Shown: positions 16,847 through 26,222, counted from the first letter of the stretch. The stretch: DNA of 64,000 bases from Streptantibioticus ferralitis (GCF_029223525.1 NZ_JARHTQ010000002.1:496001-560000); one strand, 5' to 3'. Made by a program: numbers and translations. Notes: generated by a model not told the origin, from the letters alone.

Positions 16847-17035
16847 TCAGCTTTCGGTGGTGTCCTCGGTGTGCCCCTCGGCGAACTCCCACCAGGCAAG
16901 CGGAAGCCAGTCACCGTGGACGAACGCGTCGACCGTCGCCCCGCGGCCGCGGATGGCGACCTTGGTTCCGGGCGGGTAAGTGGTGCCGGACAGGCCGGGC
17001 ACGGGCACCATCAAGGTCCCGAAGCGCTGTGTCAC
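16847..17035 (-). CDS. Small hypothetical protein
   Basis: 62 residues from a GTG start with a strong AGGAGG eight nt upstream. The sequence has a beta-rich core (YPPGTKVAIRGRG, then ATVDAFVHGDWLPLAWWEF) and an acidic tail. It looks like a real small soluble protein of a type seen singly in Streptomyces, function unknown. The tryptophan-rich GDWLPLAWWEF could form an SH3-like barrel edge (inference). It is divergent from the formaldehyde dehydrogenase. Confidence 0.6.
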   Translation of the reverse strand: MTQRFGTLMVPVPGLSGTTYPPGTKVAIRGRGATVDAFVHGDWLPLAWWEFAEGHTEDTTES

Positions 17036-17270
17036 TTTCCCGTCCTCCTTCTTGTCGGCACTACTCAGGACTACTCAGGAACTGGACATTTGCCCCCAGA
17101 GTAGCCAGGTTGTCGGACGCTTCACGCGGGTGGAGCATGAGGTGTGGGTCACATGAGGCGAGCGGTCACCGCCATCGCACACTCTCCGGTCGCGTGAGGC
17201 GACGTCCCCCTGGTGGTGTCGTTCGCCTCCGGGTGGCAAGTGGCACATCGCTGATCGGAGGTGGTGGGCA

Positions 17271-18407
17271 ATGAAGGCTGTCGTTTACAAGGGACCGTTC
17301 GAAGTGGCGGTGGAGGAGGCCCCGAATCCCCGGATCCAGCACCCGAACGACGTGATCGTGAAGGTGACATCCACCGCGATCTGCGGCTCGGACCTTCATA
17401 TGTACGAAGGGCGCACAGCGGCCGAGCCGGGCATCGTCTTCGGCCACGAGAACCTCGGCATCATCGAGGAAACCGGCCAGGGGGTCACGTCGCTCAAGCG
17501 GGGTGACCGGGTGGTCATGCCATTCAACGTCGCCTGCGGCTTCTGCAAGAACTGCGTCTCGGGCTACACGGGATTCTGCCTGACCGTTAACCCCGGCTTC
17601 GCCGGTGGCGCGTACGGCTATGTCGCCATGGGGCCATGGCCGGGCGGACAGGCCGAGTACCTGCGGGTCCCCTACGCCGACTTCAACTGCCTGAAGCTCC
17701 CCCCGGGAACCGAGAACGAAAGCGACTTCATCCTGCTCGCCGACATCTTCCCGACCGGCTACCACGGCAACGAACTCGCCCAGGTCTCCCCGGGCGAGAG
17801 CGTCGTGGTGTACGGCGGCGGCCCGGTCGGCCTCATGGCCGCCTACTCCGCCATGCTGCGCGGCGCCAAGAAGGTCTTCGTCGTGGACCGGGTGCTTGAG
17901 CGGCTGCAGAAGGCCGAGGAGATAGGAGCGATCCCGATCAACTTCGCCGAGGGCGATCCGGTGGAGCAGATCAAGGACCAGACCGGCGGCGAAGGCACGG
18001 ACAAGGGCATCGACGCGGTCGGGTACCAGGCGCACGCGGTCACCGAGGACCGCGAGGAGCCCGCCACCGTCCTGAACTCGCTCGTCGAGTCGGTGCGGGC
18101 GACTGGCGCGCTCGGCGTACCGGGCCTGTACGTCCCGGCCGACCCCGGCGGCCCTGACGAGCAGTCGAAGCACGGCATGCTCCTCGTCGCCATCGGCAGG
18201 CTCTTCGAGAAGGGGTTGCGCATGGGCACCGGGCAGTGCAACGTCAAGCGCTACAACCGGCTGCTGCGCGACCTCATCATCGAGGGCCGCGCGAAGCCGA
18301 GCTTCGTCGTCTCCCACGAGCTGCCCCTTGACCAGGCACCTGCGGCGTACGAGAAGTTCGACAAGCGCGTAGAGGGGTACACCAAGGTCATCCTGCATCC
18401 CCGGTAG
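17271..18407 (+). CDS. fdhA: Zinc-dependent formaldehyde dehydrogenase, glutathione-independent type
   Basis: 378 residues of the zinc MDR family. Catalytic zinc ligands C38 (AICGSD), H59 and E60 (GHEN); structural zinc cysteines C89, C92, C95 and C103; NAD-binding glycines VVYGGGPVGLMAA at 178-190. The long insertion and the EDREEPATVLNSL segment are typical of the Pseudomonas-type glutathione-independent formaldehyde dehydrogenase, which oxidises formaldehyde to formate with tightly bound NAD. GGAGG precedes the ATG. The formate dehydrogenase beta stub lies 0.9 kb upstream, so the next detoxification step seems to have been lost here. Confidence 0.92.
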   Translation: MKAVVYKGPFEVAVEEAPNPRIQHPNDVIVKVTSTAICGSDLHMYEGRTAAEPGIVFGHENLGIIEETGQGVTSLKRGDRVVMPFNVACGFCKNCVSGYTGFCLTVNPGFAGGAYGYVAMGPWPGGQAEYLRVPYADFNCLKLPPGTENESDFILLADIFPTGYHGNELAQVSPGESVVVYGGGPVGLMAAYSAMLRGAKKVFVVDRVLERLQKAEEIGAIPINFAEGDPVEQIKDQTGGEGTDKGIDAVGYQAHAVTEDREEPATVLNSLVESVRATGALGVPGLYVPADPGGPDEQSKHGMLLVAIGRLFEKGLRMGTGQCNVKRYNRLLRDLIIEGRAKPSFVVSHELPLDQAPAAYEKFDKRVEGYTKVILHPR

Positions 18408-18498
18408 CAGCCCTTCCAGCTGACCGGAACGCTTCGCCATAGGTGCAATCCTTGCAGGTCAGCAGCGTTCTTCCGAGGGCTGATGGTAGCGTCGTGCC

Positions 18499-18954
18499 AT
18501 GAACCCGCAAGAGCTCGCCAACCTCGCGCACCTGCGCCGGGCACGGGATCTGATCGACCGGGAGTTCGCACGTCCGCTCGACGTGCCGACCATGGCTCAG
18601 CACGCACTCATGTCGCCGGGCCACTTCTCGCGACAGTTCCGGGCGGCCTACGGCGAGACGCCGTACAGCTACCTCATGACCCGCCGGATCGAGCGCGCGA
18701 TGGCGCTGCTGCGCGGGGGTATGAGCGTGACCGACGCATGCATGACGGTCGGCTGTACCTCACTCGGCTCGTTCAGCTCGCGCTTCACCGAGCTCGTGGG
18801 GGAGACGCCGAGCGCCTACCGCAGCCGGGAGCACCACGCCGTGACGGCGATGCCCGCGTGTGTGGCGAAGGTGCGCACCCGGCCGACCAGAATCCTGCCG
18901 ACCAGAAACCTGCCGAGCAGGAATGGAGAAGCGGCCCGGGAAGCCGTCGCCTAG
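18499..18954 (+). CDS. AraC-family transcriptional regulator (DNA-binding domain only)
   Basis: 151 residues. Two AraC helix-turn-helix motifs: LDVPTMAQHALMSPGHFSRQF at about 27-47 and VTDACMTVGCTSLGSFSSRF at about 77-96, closed by GETPSAYR. There is no N-terminal sensor domain, as in SoxS- or Rob-like members. The C-terminal tail after residue 110 contains short PTR(I/N)LP repeats encoded by a 15-bp tandem repeat. It ends 10 nt before the VOC-family gene, so the two are probably co-transcribed. Confidence 0.9.
   Translation: MNPQELANLAHLRRARDLIDREFARPLDVPTMAQHALMSPGHFSRQFRAAYGETPYSYLMTRRIERAMALLRGGMSVTDACMTVGCTSLGSFSSRFTELVGETPSAYRSREHHAVTAMPACVAKVRTRPTRILPTRNLPSRNGEAAREAVA
18883..18926 (+). 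repeat. 15-bp tandem repeat in the 3' end of the araC gene
   Basis: CCGACCAGAATCCTG is followed directly by CCGACCAGAAACCTG and a degraded third copy. It encodes a repeated PTR(I/N)L and probably arose by slippage. Confidence 0.7.
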
Positions 18955-18964
18955 CGTTGGCCAC

Positions 18965-19375
18965 ATGACCATCGCACTCCAGTACTGCCACATCACCGTC
19001 AACGACCCGGACGAGTCGCTCGGCTTCTACCGTGACGCGCTCGGCCTTGAGGTGCGCAACGACGTCGCTTCGGGTGGATTCCGCTGGGTCACCCTCGGCA
19101 GCCCGGATCAGCCGGGCCTTGAGATCGTGCTCTCGGAGCCGCACGCCGGCCGATCCCAGGCCGACGGCGACGCCCTACAGGAGCTGCTCACCAAGGGCGT
19201 TCTGCAGCACATCGTCTTCCGGGTAGACGATCTCGACGCGGCGTTCGAGAAGGTGCGGGCATCCGGCGCCGAGGTGTTGCAGGAGCCCATGGAACAGCCC
19301 TGGGGGCCGCGCGACTGCGCGTTCCGCGATCCGTCGGGCACCATGGTACGGCTCTCGCAGGGACCGACGGCGTAA
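18965..19375 (+). CDS. VOC (glyoxalase/bleomycin-resistance) superfamily protein
   Basis: 136 residues with the paired beta-alpha-beta-beta-beta modules. The first starts at LQYCHITVNDPDESLGFYRD with the metal histidine in CHIT; the second at LQHIVFRVDDLDAAFEKV. The end is FRDPSGTMVRLSQ, giving the metal-type DPSG motif. Members bind or isomerise small molecules using a divalent metal. It lies directly behind an AraC gene, probably as its target or partner; the substrate is unknown. Confidence 0.88.
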   Translation: MTIALQYCHITVNDPDESLGFYRDALGLEVRNDVASGGFRWVTLGSPDQPGLEIVLSEPHAGRSQADGDALQELLTKGVLQHIVFRVDDLDAAFEKVRASGAEVLQEPMEQPWGPRDCAFRDPSGTMVRLSQGPTA

Positions 19376-19553
19376 CCGCCATGAGCCGCTCGGCGACCTC
19401 GCATCTCCGTGCCTGCGCGCGCACCGTCGAGCGGAGGCCGTGACGTGCTCGGGAGAGTCGGATTCGTCTGACGGCAGAAGAGTTCACACGTCTTTCGGCC
19501 CACTTCTGCGCGGAGTTGGGGCGCGGGTTCCTTCGGGCCCGCGCAGCGCGGCG

Positions 19554-19919
19554 CTACTGCCGCAGGCGGTCCTCGGGGCGGCAGTTCTGGCACGGTCGGG
19601 CGCCCTCGGCGAGTATCGCCCGCGCCTCCGCCAAGCTCAGCAGGGCGCCCGCGCCGCTGTGGCAGTCGCCGCGGTGCAGCGTCCCGCCGCCCCGACCGCT
19701 CCGGTCGGGGGCGAACCGCCACCACCGAAGGCCGTCGTCCGGGACGGCCGTGGAGGGGGCTTCCTCGCGTTGCCGCGTCGAGCGGCGAGCGTGCTGCTCC
19801 TTGGTGCGTCGGACCTGTTCGAGCTGCTCGATGTGAGTGTTCACCGCGTCCAGCTGCAATCGCAGGTAGGTCTGCAGGGTGCGCAGCCGGTACAGATCAG
19901 GGGGCAGTGGTTCGCTCAC
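19554..19919 (-). CDS. DUF6233 family protein
   Basis: 121 residues from the GTG at 19919: PPDLYRLRTLQTYLRLQLDA, then VNTHIEQLEQ, the family's N-terminal coiled-coil-forming helix. A basic, glutamine-rich linker follows, then a C-terminal cysteine region (LHRGDCHSGAG, CQNCRPEDRLRQ). DUF6233 proteins are frequent in Streptomyces, often in several copies, with no known function; the HxGDC and CxxC may bind metal. Upstream codons stay open but lack homology, so the start is a best guess. Confidence 0.7.
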   Translation of the reverse strand: MSEPLPPDLYRLRTLQTYLRLQLDAVNTHIEQLEQVRRTKEQHARRSTRQREEAPSTAVPDDGLRWWRFAPDRSGRGGGTLHRGDCHSGAGALLSLAEARAILAEGARPCQNCRPEDRLRQ

Positions 19920-20185
19920 GTGTTCGGTGGAGTCTCGGGTTCCGAGCAGCCTCACGCGCCGCCTGAACCTTCGCGACGGTCGGAAGTGGTTGTTTTCCGT
20001 CCCGATGCGGCGGCAGCAGCTCCGTGGCCTGCCATGAATGACGGCCGTGGCTCCGCGGTGTAGCCGTACGGCGCGCATCAACTCCCGGCGCGGTGTAAAT
20101 GACGAAATCGCGGTGCGCCCTGGGCGGCGCGATGTGGTGCCATAGTGGGCTGCGAGCTCGGACCGTTCGCGATGAGAGGACTGTC

Positions 20186-21520
20186 ATGAACCTGGCTTTA
20201 CGTCGGCGTGCACTGGTCGGGGGGTGCGCCGCCCTGTCGGCCGTACTGGCCCTCTTCCCCGCCACAGGAACGTCCGCGGCGACTGCGCACTCGTCCACTT
20301 CGGCTGCTCCGGGTCGTACCGCGCCTGCGCCGCATGCCGTGCTGGGGGAGCGTGCGCGGAGCGCGAACCCGGTGTTCGCCACTCCTGTCAGCACCAGCGA
20401 GTGCCGCAAGCGGATCGGCCGCGGCTGCTACTCGCCGTCGCAGTACCGCACCGCCTACGACCTGGCAGCGCTGCATGCCAACGGAATCACCGGCAAGGGC
20501 CGGACGATCGTGATCGTCGACTCGTTCGGCTCGCCGACCATCCAGCACGACCTGGATGTCTTCGACCGGCAGTGGGGCCTGCCCGACACCGCGGTCGACG
20601 TGCTCAGATGGGGTGACGTACCACCGTTCAACCCCAAGGACCCGGACCAGAACGGCTGGGCGGGCGAGACCACCTTGGATGTCGAGGCGGCCCACGCGGT
20701 GGCGCCCGGCGCGCACATCGTGCTGGTGGAGACCGCGGTCGCCGAGACCGAAGGGCCGGTCGGCGTACCGGAGATGATGAGCGCCATCAACCATCTCGTC
20801 AACGAAGGCAAGGCAGACGTGGTCTCGATGAGCTGGGCCACCAGCGAGGCCCGGTTCCCCGGATTCACCCAGGGCGACTACACCAGTTTGACCACCCTGC
20901 GGTACGCCTTCGCCAACGCGGCACGGCACGGTGTGACGCTGACCGCTAGTTCGGGCGACGGCGGCGGGCACGCCAACCGGCTGGACGCCGCCTGGCCGGC
21001 CGGTGACCCGCTGGTCACAGCCGTCGGCGGCACCGAACTCCACCTCGACGACGCAGGCAACCGCATCGCGCCCGACAGCGCCTGGTCCGGCAGCGGCGGA
21101 GACACCTCCAAGGTCTTCGCCCGGCCCTCCTACCAGGACCGCGTCCGTAACGTCGTCGGCGCGCACCGCGGCACCCCGGACATCAGCATGGCCGCCTCCG
21201 CGAACGGCGCCCTGTGGCTGTACTCCAGCTTCGACCCGACCCGCGTCGGCTGGACCGCGGGTGGAAACGGCACCAGTGAGGCATCGCCGCTGTTCGCTGG
21301 CATCGTCGCGCTCGCCGACCAGGCCGCCGGACACCGCCTCGGCACCATCGACCGGCGTCTCTACCAGCTCTACGGCCACCCCCGCACCGGCATCGTGGAC
21401 GTGACGACTGGTCGGACCGGTCCCAACGGCTTCTCCGCAGGGCCCGGATACGACCAGGCAACCGGCCTCGGCACGGTTGACGCCAACCTGCTGGTCCACG
21501 CCTTGGCTCAGCATCGCTGA
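20186..21520 (+). CDS. Secreted S53 (sedolisin-like) serine-carboxyl peptidase
   Basis: 444 residues with a signal peptide (cleavage near residue 31). Active-site residues: E161 and D165 in AGETTLDVEAAHAVAPGA, oxyanion-hole D258 in SSGDGG, and nucleophile S364 in GNGTSEASP. A calcium-binding C-terminal DVTTG/GYDQATGLG follows. The large activation prodomain of kumamolisins is absent; only about 70 residues lie between signal and catalytic domain, as in short Streptomyces members. It degrades extracellular protein, probably at acidic pH. It is monocistronic. Confidence 0.92.
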   Translation: MNLALRRRALVGGCAALSAVLALFPATGTSAATAHSSTSAAPGRTAPAPHAVLGERARSANPVFATPVSTSECRKRIGRGCYSPSQYRTAYDLAALHANGITGKGRTIVIVDSFGSPTIQHDLDVFDRQWGLPDTAVDVLRWGDVPPFNPKDPDQNGWAGETTLDVEAAHAVAPGAHIVLVETAVAETEGPVGVPEMMSAINHLVNEGKADVVSMSWATSEARFPGFTQGDYTSLTTLRYAFANAARHGVTLTASSGDGGGHANRLDAAWPAGDPLVTAVGGTELHLDDAGNRIAPDSAWSGSGGDTSKVFARPSYQDRVRNVVGAHRGTPDISMAASANGALWLYSSFDPTRVGWTAGGNGTSEASPLFAGIVALADQAAGHRLGTIDRRLYQLYGHPRTGIVDVTTGRTGPNGFSAGPGYDQATGLGTVDANLLVHALAQHR

Positions 21521-21581
21521 GCCAACGCTGGATGTGAGGTGACTCCTGGCATGAGGTGGCAGAGGCCTGGTCATCCGGTGC

Positions 21582-22091
21582 TCAGTGGAAGGTGCTCCGC
21601 AACACCACGATGACGAGTCCGAGAACACCGGCGATCAGCCCTGCCGCCACAAATGCGACACCCTTGAGCTCGTGTCGTCTGGCGGTGACGAATCCCCAGA
21701 CGACCAACAGCAGCACCGCGGACCACTCTGCGAAGTCCAAGGCCAAGGACGGCGTCGCGCCGAACGCGAAGGCCGCCAGGAGTACGGCCAAGGGAGGAAA
21801 GGACGCCTCCACCAACGCGTACTGCCGGCGCAAAGTGGCCTTCAGGCGATGCTTGGAGAAGGCGGGCCCCGTCTCGGGGCCACGACCGATCTCTTCGGCG
21901 TACACATGAGTGAGCCAGTAGACCAACACCGCGACGAGGGTGCCGAAAGCGATGGCGCCCACATGGAAGGGTGGTTCGGAGTAGGCGGCCAGGAGGGCAG
22001 CGGTGATGACCGTGCCCAGGATCCCCTCGACAGGGTTGTCCAGTGGCAGAACCCATCGCCCAAGTGACTCGAACCGGCTGCGGATCCGCAT
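21582..22091 (-). CDS. Integral membrane protein, unknown function
   Basis: 169 residues with four probable transmembrane helices: ILGTVITAALLAAY, VGAIAFGTLVAVLVYWLTHVY, a PLAVLLAAFAFGA / AVLLLVVWGFVTA pair, and VAFVAAGLIAGVLGLVIVVL. A polar loop (EEIGRGPETGPAFSKHRLKA) connects helix 2 to the rest. No enzyme motif is seen. Similar proteins occur singly in Streptomyces. It is convergent with the S53 peptidase. Confidence 0.75.
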   Translation of the reverse strand: MRIRSRFESLGRWVLPLDNPVEGILGTVITAALLAAYSEPPFHVGAIAFGTLVAVLVYWLTHVYAEEIGRGPETGPAFSKHRLKATLRRQYALVEASFPPLAVLLAAFAFGATPSLALDFAEWSAVLLLVVWGFVTARRHELKGVAFVAAGLIAGVLGLVIVVLRSTFH

Positions 22092-22168
22092 TGCGACATC
22101 ATGCCGCGACCGCGCTCACCTGCGGCGCAGGCGGCAGACGTGGCGGGTGCCGAGCGGCAGGCGCCACA

Positions 22169-22360
22169 TCAGAACGTCCCGCCGCCAGCGGCCGACCGGG
22201 GATGCCATTCGAAGAGCAGGATGGTTGCGTCGTCGTCAGGCCGTCCGCGCTGATGGTCGAGTACCGCGCGGAGCAGGCGGCGTAGCGCTTCGGGGGCTGG
22301 CACGCCGGCAGCGGTGGCGCGGATGACGAAGTCGGTGAACCGCCCCTCCTTGAACACCTC
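22169..22360 (-). pseudogene. SpoIIE/PP2C phosphatase C-terminal remnant
   Basis: About 60 codons: EVFKEGRFTDFVIRATAAG, then EALRRLLRAVLDHQRGRPDD and DATILLFEW. This is the end of a SpoIIE-type PP2C domain, including the metal-binding D-D before A-T. The catalytic N-terminal parts and any sensor domains are missing upstream, where all frames are noise. Confidence 0.7.
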
Positions 22361-22621
22361 CCCGGTGAATGAGCGGGCGCGGTGACCTGCTCCCCACGTG
22401 CTGCGACTTGTTCACAGCTGAGCAGATGTCAGCATCCGCGGTCCCCGCCGACTGCCGCGCCGCCACACCGTGCCCCCCTTGGGGATGACACACACTGCGG
22501 TGCTGCCTCTTCCGGGAGAGGCTATGAGTGCTTCGCACCGGCACATCGCGGACGGACGGACTACCCGCGGTTCCTACCGGGGCCGGTGCCGGGCCAGAAC
22601 GTGGGAGGCGGTGGCATCCAG

Positions 22622-23839
22622 GTGAGTGACGGGTCATTCCACCCACGGCGGCGGTCCGGTGAACAGGAATCGCGGCCCCGGACCCGCTCCGTGGTGCTGG
22701 GCAGCCGTCCCGCGCACTCCGGGAAGGCCGTGCACCGGGCTCGCTCGGCCGCGGCCGAGCAGGCGACGCGGCATGGCGACGACGAGTCGGTCTACCGGGG
22801 CCTGCGCGTCGCCGCCGGTTACGCCTGGCGTCTGCTGGTCGTCGGGTTGCTCGTCTACGAGGCGTTCACCATCCTCGGCCGCTTCCAGTTGGTCGCGGTC
22901 GCCGTGTTCTTCGCCCTCGTGGTGACGTCCGCGCTGCGGCCGCTGACCGATCTGGTGGGGCGTCATCTGCCTCGGCCGCTCGCGGTGGCGCTCGCCCTGC
23001 TGGGCAGCCTGTTGTTGCTGTTCGGTCTCCTGGCCCTGGCGGGCTATCTGGTGGCGGGCGAGTCGGCCAAGTTGGCCACCGAGTTCCGCGGCGGCATCGG
23101 GCAGATCGAACGCTGGCTGGAGCGCCCCCCCTTCCGGGTCAGCCCCCGCACGCTGTCCGGGTTGCAGGGAAAGATCGCCTCGTTCCTCTCCTCGCACCGC
23201 TCGCTCCTGGTCAGCAGCGCGCTCACCGGCGCCAGCCGTGTCGTCGAGGTGGCCACCGGAGCGGCTCTGGCACTGTTCTGCTCCGTCTTCTTCATCCACT
23301 CGGGCGAGCGACTGTGGCGCTGGTTCCGCCGGCAACTGCCCAAGACCTCCCGATCGGCTTGGGACCGCGCGGGCCGGGCAGCCTGGACCGCCTTCGCCGG
23401 CTACACCCGCGGCATCGTCATCGTGGCGACCACCAACGCGATCCTGGTCGGTATCGCCCTGTACCTGCTGGGGGTGCCGCTGGCCCTGCCGCTGGCAGTC
23501 CTGGAGTTCTTCGCCGCCTTCATCCCACTGATCGGATCGCCCATCGCGCTGGCCGTGGCGAGCGTGGTCGCCCTGGCCGGACGAGGCCCGATCATCGCGG
23601 TGATCGTTCTGCTGCTCATCGTCGTCATCGGGCAGATCGAAGGACATGTCCTGCACCCGCTCGTGATGGCTTGGGCCGTCCAACTCCATCCGGTGGTGAT
23701 CGCGGTCTCGGTGGTGGCGGGTGGCATCGTCGCCGGTGTGGTCGGCGCGGTCGTGGCCGTCCCCGTGGTGTCGGTCGTCTGGGCTGTGGTGTGCGCGCTG
23801 CGCGACCGACCGCCCGATCAGCGAAGCGCCCGCCGGTAG
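22622..23839 (+). CDS. AI-2E family transporter
   Basis: 405 residues from a GTG start, with GGGAGG about 12 nt before. It has a hydrophilic N-terminal ~65 residues and then about eight membrane helices in the TqsA/AI-2E pattern: LLVVGLLVYEAFTILG, VAVFFALVVTSALRPL, LALLGSLLLLFGLLALAGYLV, a soluble amphipathic middle, then YTRGIVIVATTNAILVGIAL, the conserved EFFAAFIPLIGSPIA, and GQIEGHVLHPLVMA. The family exports autoinducer-2 or, in other branches, acts as an Na+/H+ antiporter. It is monocistronic and followed by a strong hairpin. Confidence 0.88.
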   Translation: MSDGSFHPRRRSGEQESRPRTRSVVLGSRPAHSGKAVHRARSAAAEQATRHGDDESVYRGLRVAAGYAWRLLVVGLLVYEAFTILGRFQLVAVAVFFALVVTSALRPLTDLVGRHLPRPLAVALALLGSLLLLFGLLALAGYLVAGESAKLATEFRGGIGQIERWLERPPFRVSPRTLSGLQGKIASFLSSHRSLLVSSALTGASRVVEVATGAALALFCSVFFIHSGERLWRWFRRQLPKTSRSAWDRAGRAAWTAFAGYTRGIVIVATTNAILVGIALYLLGVPLALPLAVLEFFAAFIPLIGSPIALAVASVVALAGRGPIIAVIVLLLIVVIGQIEGHVLHPLVMAWAVQLHPVVIAVSVVAGGIVAGVVGAVVAVPVVSVVWAVVCALRDRPPDQRSARR

Positions 23840-23860
23840 GCGTCATGGGCCGGGCGCGCG

Positions 23861-23891
23861 GGCCCTGCGGCCTGGTCGAAGCCGCAGGGCC
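23861..23891 (+). terminator. Terminator of the AI-2E transporter gene
   Basis: Perfect 11-bp stem GGCCCTGCGGC with its complement and a 9-nt loop, 21 nt after the stop codon. Confidence 0.8.
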
Positions 23892-23896
23892 GTCTC

Positions 23897-24208
23897 CGCG
23901 AGGAGGTATTCGTCGCACAGGCCTACGGGACGCTGTACAACTACTGGGTCGGGTATGCCATTTCGGCGCAGTTCAGTGCCACCGTGCCGTCAGGGATCGT
24001 CGGGCCGGGCGGCCGGTGGTTCGCGTGCTGTGCCGGCGATGGTCGACCCGCGCTGGCCGTCGCGGATCTCGACCCCGATGCGGCGGACCCGGATATCGAT
24101 ATGGCGGTCCGTCGCGCCCGGCCGTGGCGCCGCTCCGCCCGAGCGGGGCTCCACGATGAGCGGATTGTGCGGGGGGACCCGAGAAGCGAGATGCGTACGA
24201 CGTTCTGA
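23897..24208 (+). pseudogene. Carbon-nitrogen hydrolase (nitrilase superfamily) C-terminal remnant
   Basis: Reads EEVFVAQAYGTLYNYWVGYA, then SGIVGPGGRWFACCAGDG, ALAVADLDPD and RARPWRRSARAGLHDERI, ending DPRSEMRTTF. This matches the end of nitrilase-like hydrolases (post-cysteine region and C-terminal strand). The catalytic Glu-Lys-Cys part is absent; the frame begins right after the AI-2E terminator. Confidence 0.65.
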
Positions 24209-24279
24209 TGCCGCAACCGGTCAGCTCCTGAACGCACGTCGCAATCCGAACGGCCGGTTCACGAGGGGGACGGACCTGA

Positions 24280-25551
24280 TCACCGTGGCCTCCCGTCCGA
24301 CTGGACCCGGCTTCGGCGGGCTGGAGTCACGGGGCTGGAACCTCCGTGGGCGCGAACGTCCCGGGCGGCAAGTAGTGGGGCGACGAAGAGCTGCCCGACG
24401 GCGAGTACCAGGCAGAGGGCCGCCATTCCCGTCCACAGGGCCGTCGCTCCGGCGTGTTCGAGGATCTGTGTGCCGAGGACGGGCGCGGCGATTCCGGCGA
24501 TGCCCCAGCTGATGCCGTAGACGGCCAGGTAGCGGCCGGTGCCCCCGGGTGGGGCGAGATCCGCGACGAGGGCGTAGGCGCGTCCCATCATCAGCAGATC
24601 GCCAAGGCTCCAAACGACCGTGGCTACCAGGGAAGTTGGCAGGGAGTGCGCAGTCGCATAGCCGATCAGGCCGATCGACAGCAGGAGATACCCGAGCGCG
24701 ATCGCCGCGGACGCGGACAGCGCACAGAGCTGCTTGCGCCGCAGTACGGGCTGGGCGGCGACGATGGTCACGGCCGAGACGGTGAACAGCAGCCCCGCGT
24801 CCGCGGGTTGCATACCGCGGCGTGCCAGGGACAGCGGAAGCGACATCATGATCTGCAGGTGGACCAGCGCGTACATGGTGCCGGACACGAGCATGATGAT
24901 CAGCGCGCGATCGCGCCATGGACGGATGTCGGCGCGGCGTTCGGGAGCGCGCCCGGCCGGATCGGGGCGGTCGGCCGGCAGGACGGCGCGCACGATGACC
25001 GCGCACGCCAAGCAGCTCAGCGCATCGGCGACGAACAGCCACCGCAGGTCCCACCGGCCCAGACCGGCGGCGATCAGGCCCGCGCCCATGCCCCCGACGG
25101 CCAGGGCGGCGTTCAGCAGACTGTAAGCGCGCACGCGCTCGGCGGAGCCGACGGCGTCGGCGATCATCGCCTGGCTCGGTGGCTCGTACAGCTCGAAGAC
25201 CAGTCCGAGGAGCACCGCGAAAGCCGCGACCGCGGGCAGCGAACGCGCCGCGGCGATCCCCAGTTGCGCGACGGCGCAGCCGGTCAGGCCGAGCACGATC
25301 GTTCGGCGGCGCCCGAGACGGTCGGCGAGCCGTCCACCGGCCAGACGCGACGGTATGGTCGCGAGCCCGAAGGCGGCCGAGACGATCCCCGCCGTCGCGA
25401 CACTCGCCCCGAAGTCGGTGCTGATGAGGACGGTGAGGAACGACAGGGAGAACGCCCCGAGCCGGTTGATCACTCGGGCGGCGAGCAGCAGCCACACCGG
25501 ACGCGGCAGCCTGCCGCCCTGCCTCGTGCGTCGCACACGTACCCCCGTCAC
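24280..25551 (-). CDS. MFS transporter
   Basis: 423 residues with twelve predicted membrane helices. The motif-A loop GGRLADRLGRRRTIV between helices 2 and 3 is diagnostic of the major facilitator superfamily. Helix 1 contains LLLAARVINRLGAFSLSFL. The cytoplasmic loop 6-7 is rich in Arg, Asp and Pro. It is probably a drug or metabolite exporter. The GTG start at 25551 faces a CGNR regulator 61 nt away, and this pairing is common, so the regulator likely controls export. Confidence 0.9.
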   Translation of the reverse strand: MTGVRVRRTRQGGRLPRPVWLLLAARVINRLGAFSLSFLTVLISTDFGASVATAGIVSAAFGLATIPSRLAGGRLADRLGRRRTIVLGLTGCAVAQLGIAAARSLPAVAAFAVLLGLVFELYEPPSQAMIADAVGSAERVRAYSLLNAALAVGGMGAGLIAAGLGRWDLRWLFVADALSCLACAVIVRAVLPADRPDPAGRAPERRADIRPWRDRALIIMLVSGTMYALVHLQIMMSLPLSLARRGMQPADAGLLFTVSAVTIVAAQPVLRRKQLCALSASAAIALGYLLLSIGLIGYATAHSLPTSLVATVVWSLGDLLMMGRAYALVADLAPPGGTGRYLAVYGISWGIAGIAAPVLGTQILEHAGATALWTGMAALCLVLAVGQLFVAPLLAARDVRAHGGSSPVTPARRSRVQSDGRPR

Positions 25552-25612
25552 TGGCGAATCGACTAATGTCAGTGATGGGAAGGTAGGTCTGGAAGGGGTA
25601 ACTGGTCAAGTG

Positions 25613-26188
25613 ATGTTCGACAGTCATGTGACGGTGCTGCTGGACGCGGCGGTCTCGCTCGTCAACGCACTCACCGACGGCGAAGCGCGCGGCAAGCCGT
25701 ACGCCGCACCGCGCGGTGCGGAACTGGCCGACGCGGTCGACGCCGCGCTGCCCCGCACAAGCGCTGGCCAGCGCGTGATCGGGCAGGAAGCGGCGACCCA
25801 CCTCGCCCGGACCGCACGGGAGATGCGGCAGGTCTTCGAGGCTGTGAGCGCCGGTCACCTCGACGAGGCCGCCGCGGCGCTGAACGCGCTGCTGCTGTCG
25901 AACGGGGCCCGCCCGCAACTCGACCGCGTCGAGGGCGAACCCTGGCAACTCCACTTCCACGGCGCGGACGACACCCTCGCGGTGGGGTGGAGCGCCGGAT
26001 GCGCGACCGGACTGGCGATCGCGATCGGCAGCGACCTCGCCGGCCGCCTCGGCGTCTGCCAGGCGACCCAGTGCGACCGCGTGTATGTCGACACTTCGCG
26101 CAACGCGGCCCGCCAGTTCTGCTCGACGCCATGCCAGAACCGCACCAAGGCCGCGGCCTTCCGCGCCCGCCGGGCCACGAAGCGCTGA
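25613..26188 (+). CDS. CGNR zinc-finger family transcriptional regulator
   Basis: 191 residues. The N-terminal ABATE-like domain (TVLLDAAVSLVNALTDGEARG to about residue 140) probably senses a ligand. The C-terminal zinc finger is CQATQCDRVYVDTSRNAARQ followed by FCSTPCQNRTKAAAFRARR, with four cysteines and the conserved basic end. It is divergent from the MFS transporter. The gap carries TCACTG/CAGTGA arms at about 25547-25577 as a possible operator. A 12-bp hairpin follows its stop. Confidence 0.88.
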   Translation: MFDSHVTVLLDAAVSLVNALTDGEARGKPYAAPRGAELADAVDAALPRTSAGQRVIGQEAATHLARTAREMRQVFEAVSAGHLDEAAAALNALLLSNGARPQLDRVEGEPWQLHFHGADDTLAVGWSAGCATGLAIAIGSDLAGRLGVCQATQCDRVYVDTSRNAARQFCSTPCQNRTKAAAFRARRATKR

Positions 26189-26190
26189 CC

Positions 26191-26222
26191 GCCCGCCGCG
26201 CCTTCGCAGAGGCGCGGCGGGC
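26191..26222 (+). terminator. Terminator of the CGNR regulator
   Basis: Perfect 12-bp stem GCCCGCCGCGCC with its complement and an 8-nt loop, 2 nt after the stop codon. Confidence 0.85.

Noticed and set aside
24221-25960. Long minus-strand frame of 579 codons over the MFS gene
   Set aside because: Arginine/proline-rich shadow of the MFS transporter in another frame; no family motifs.
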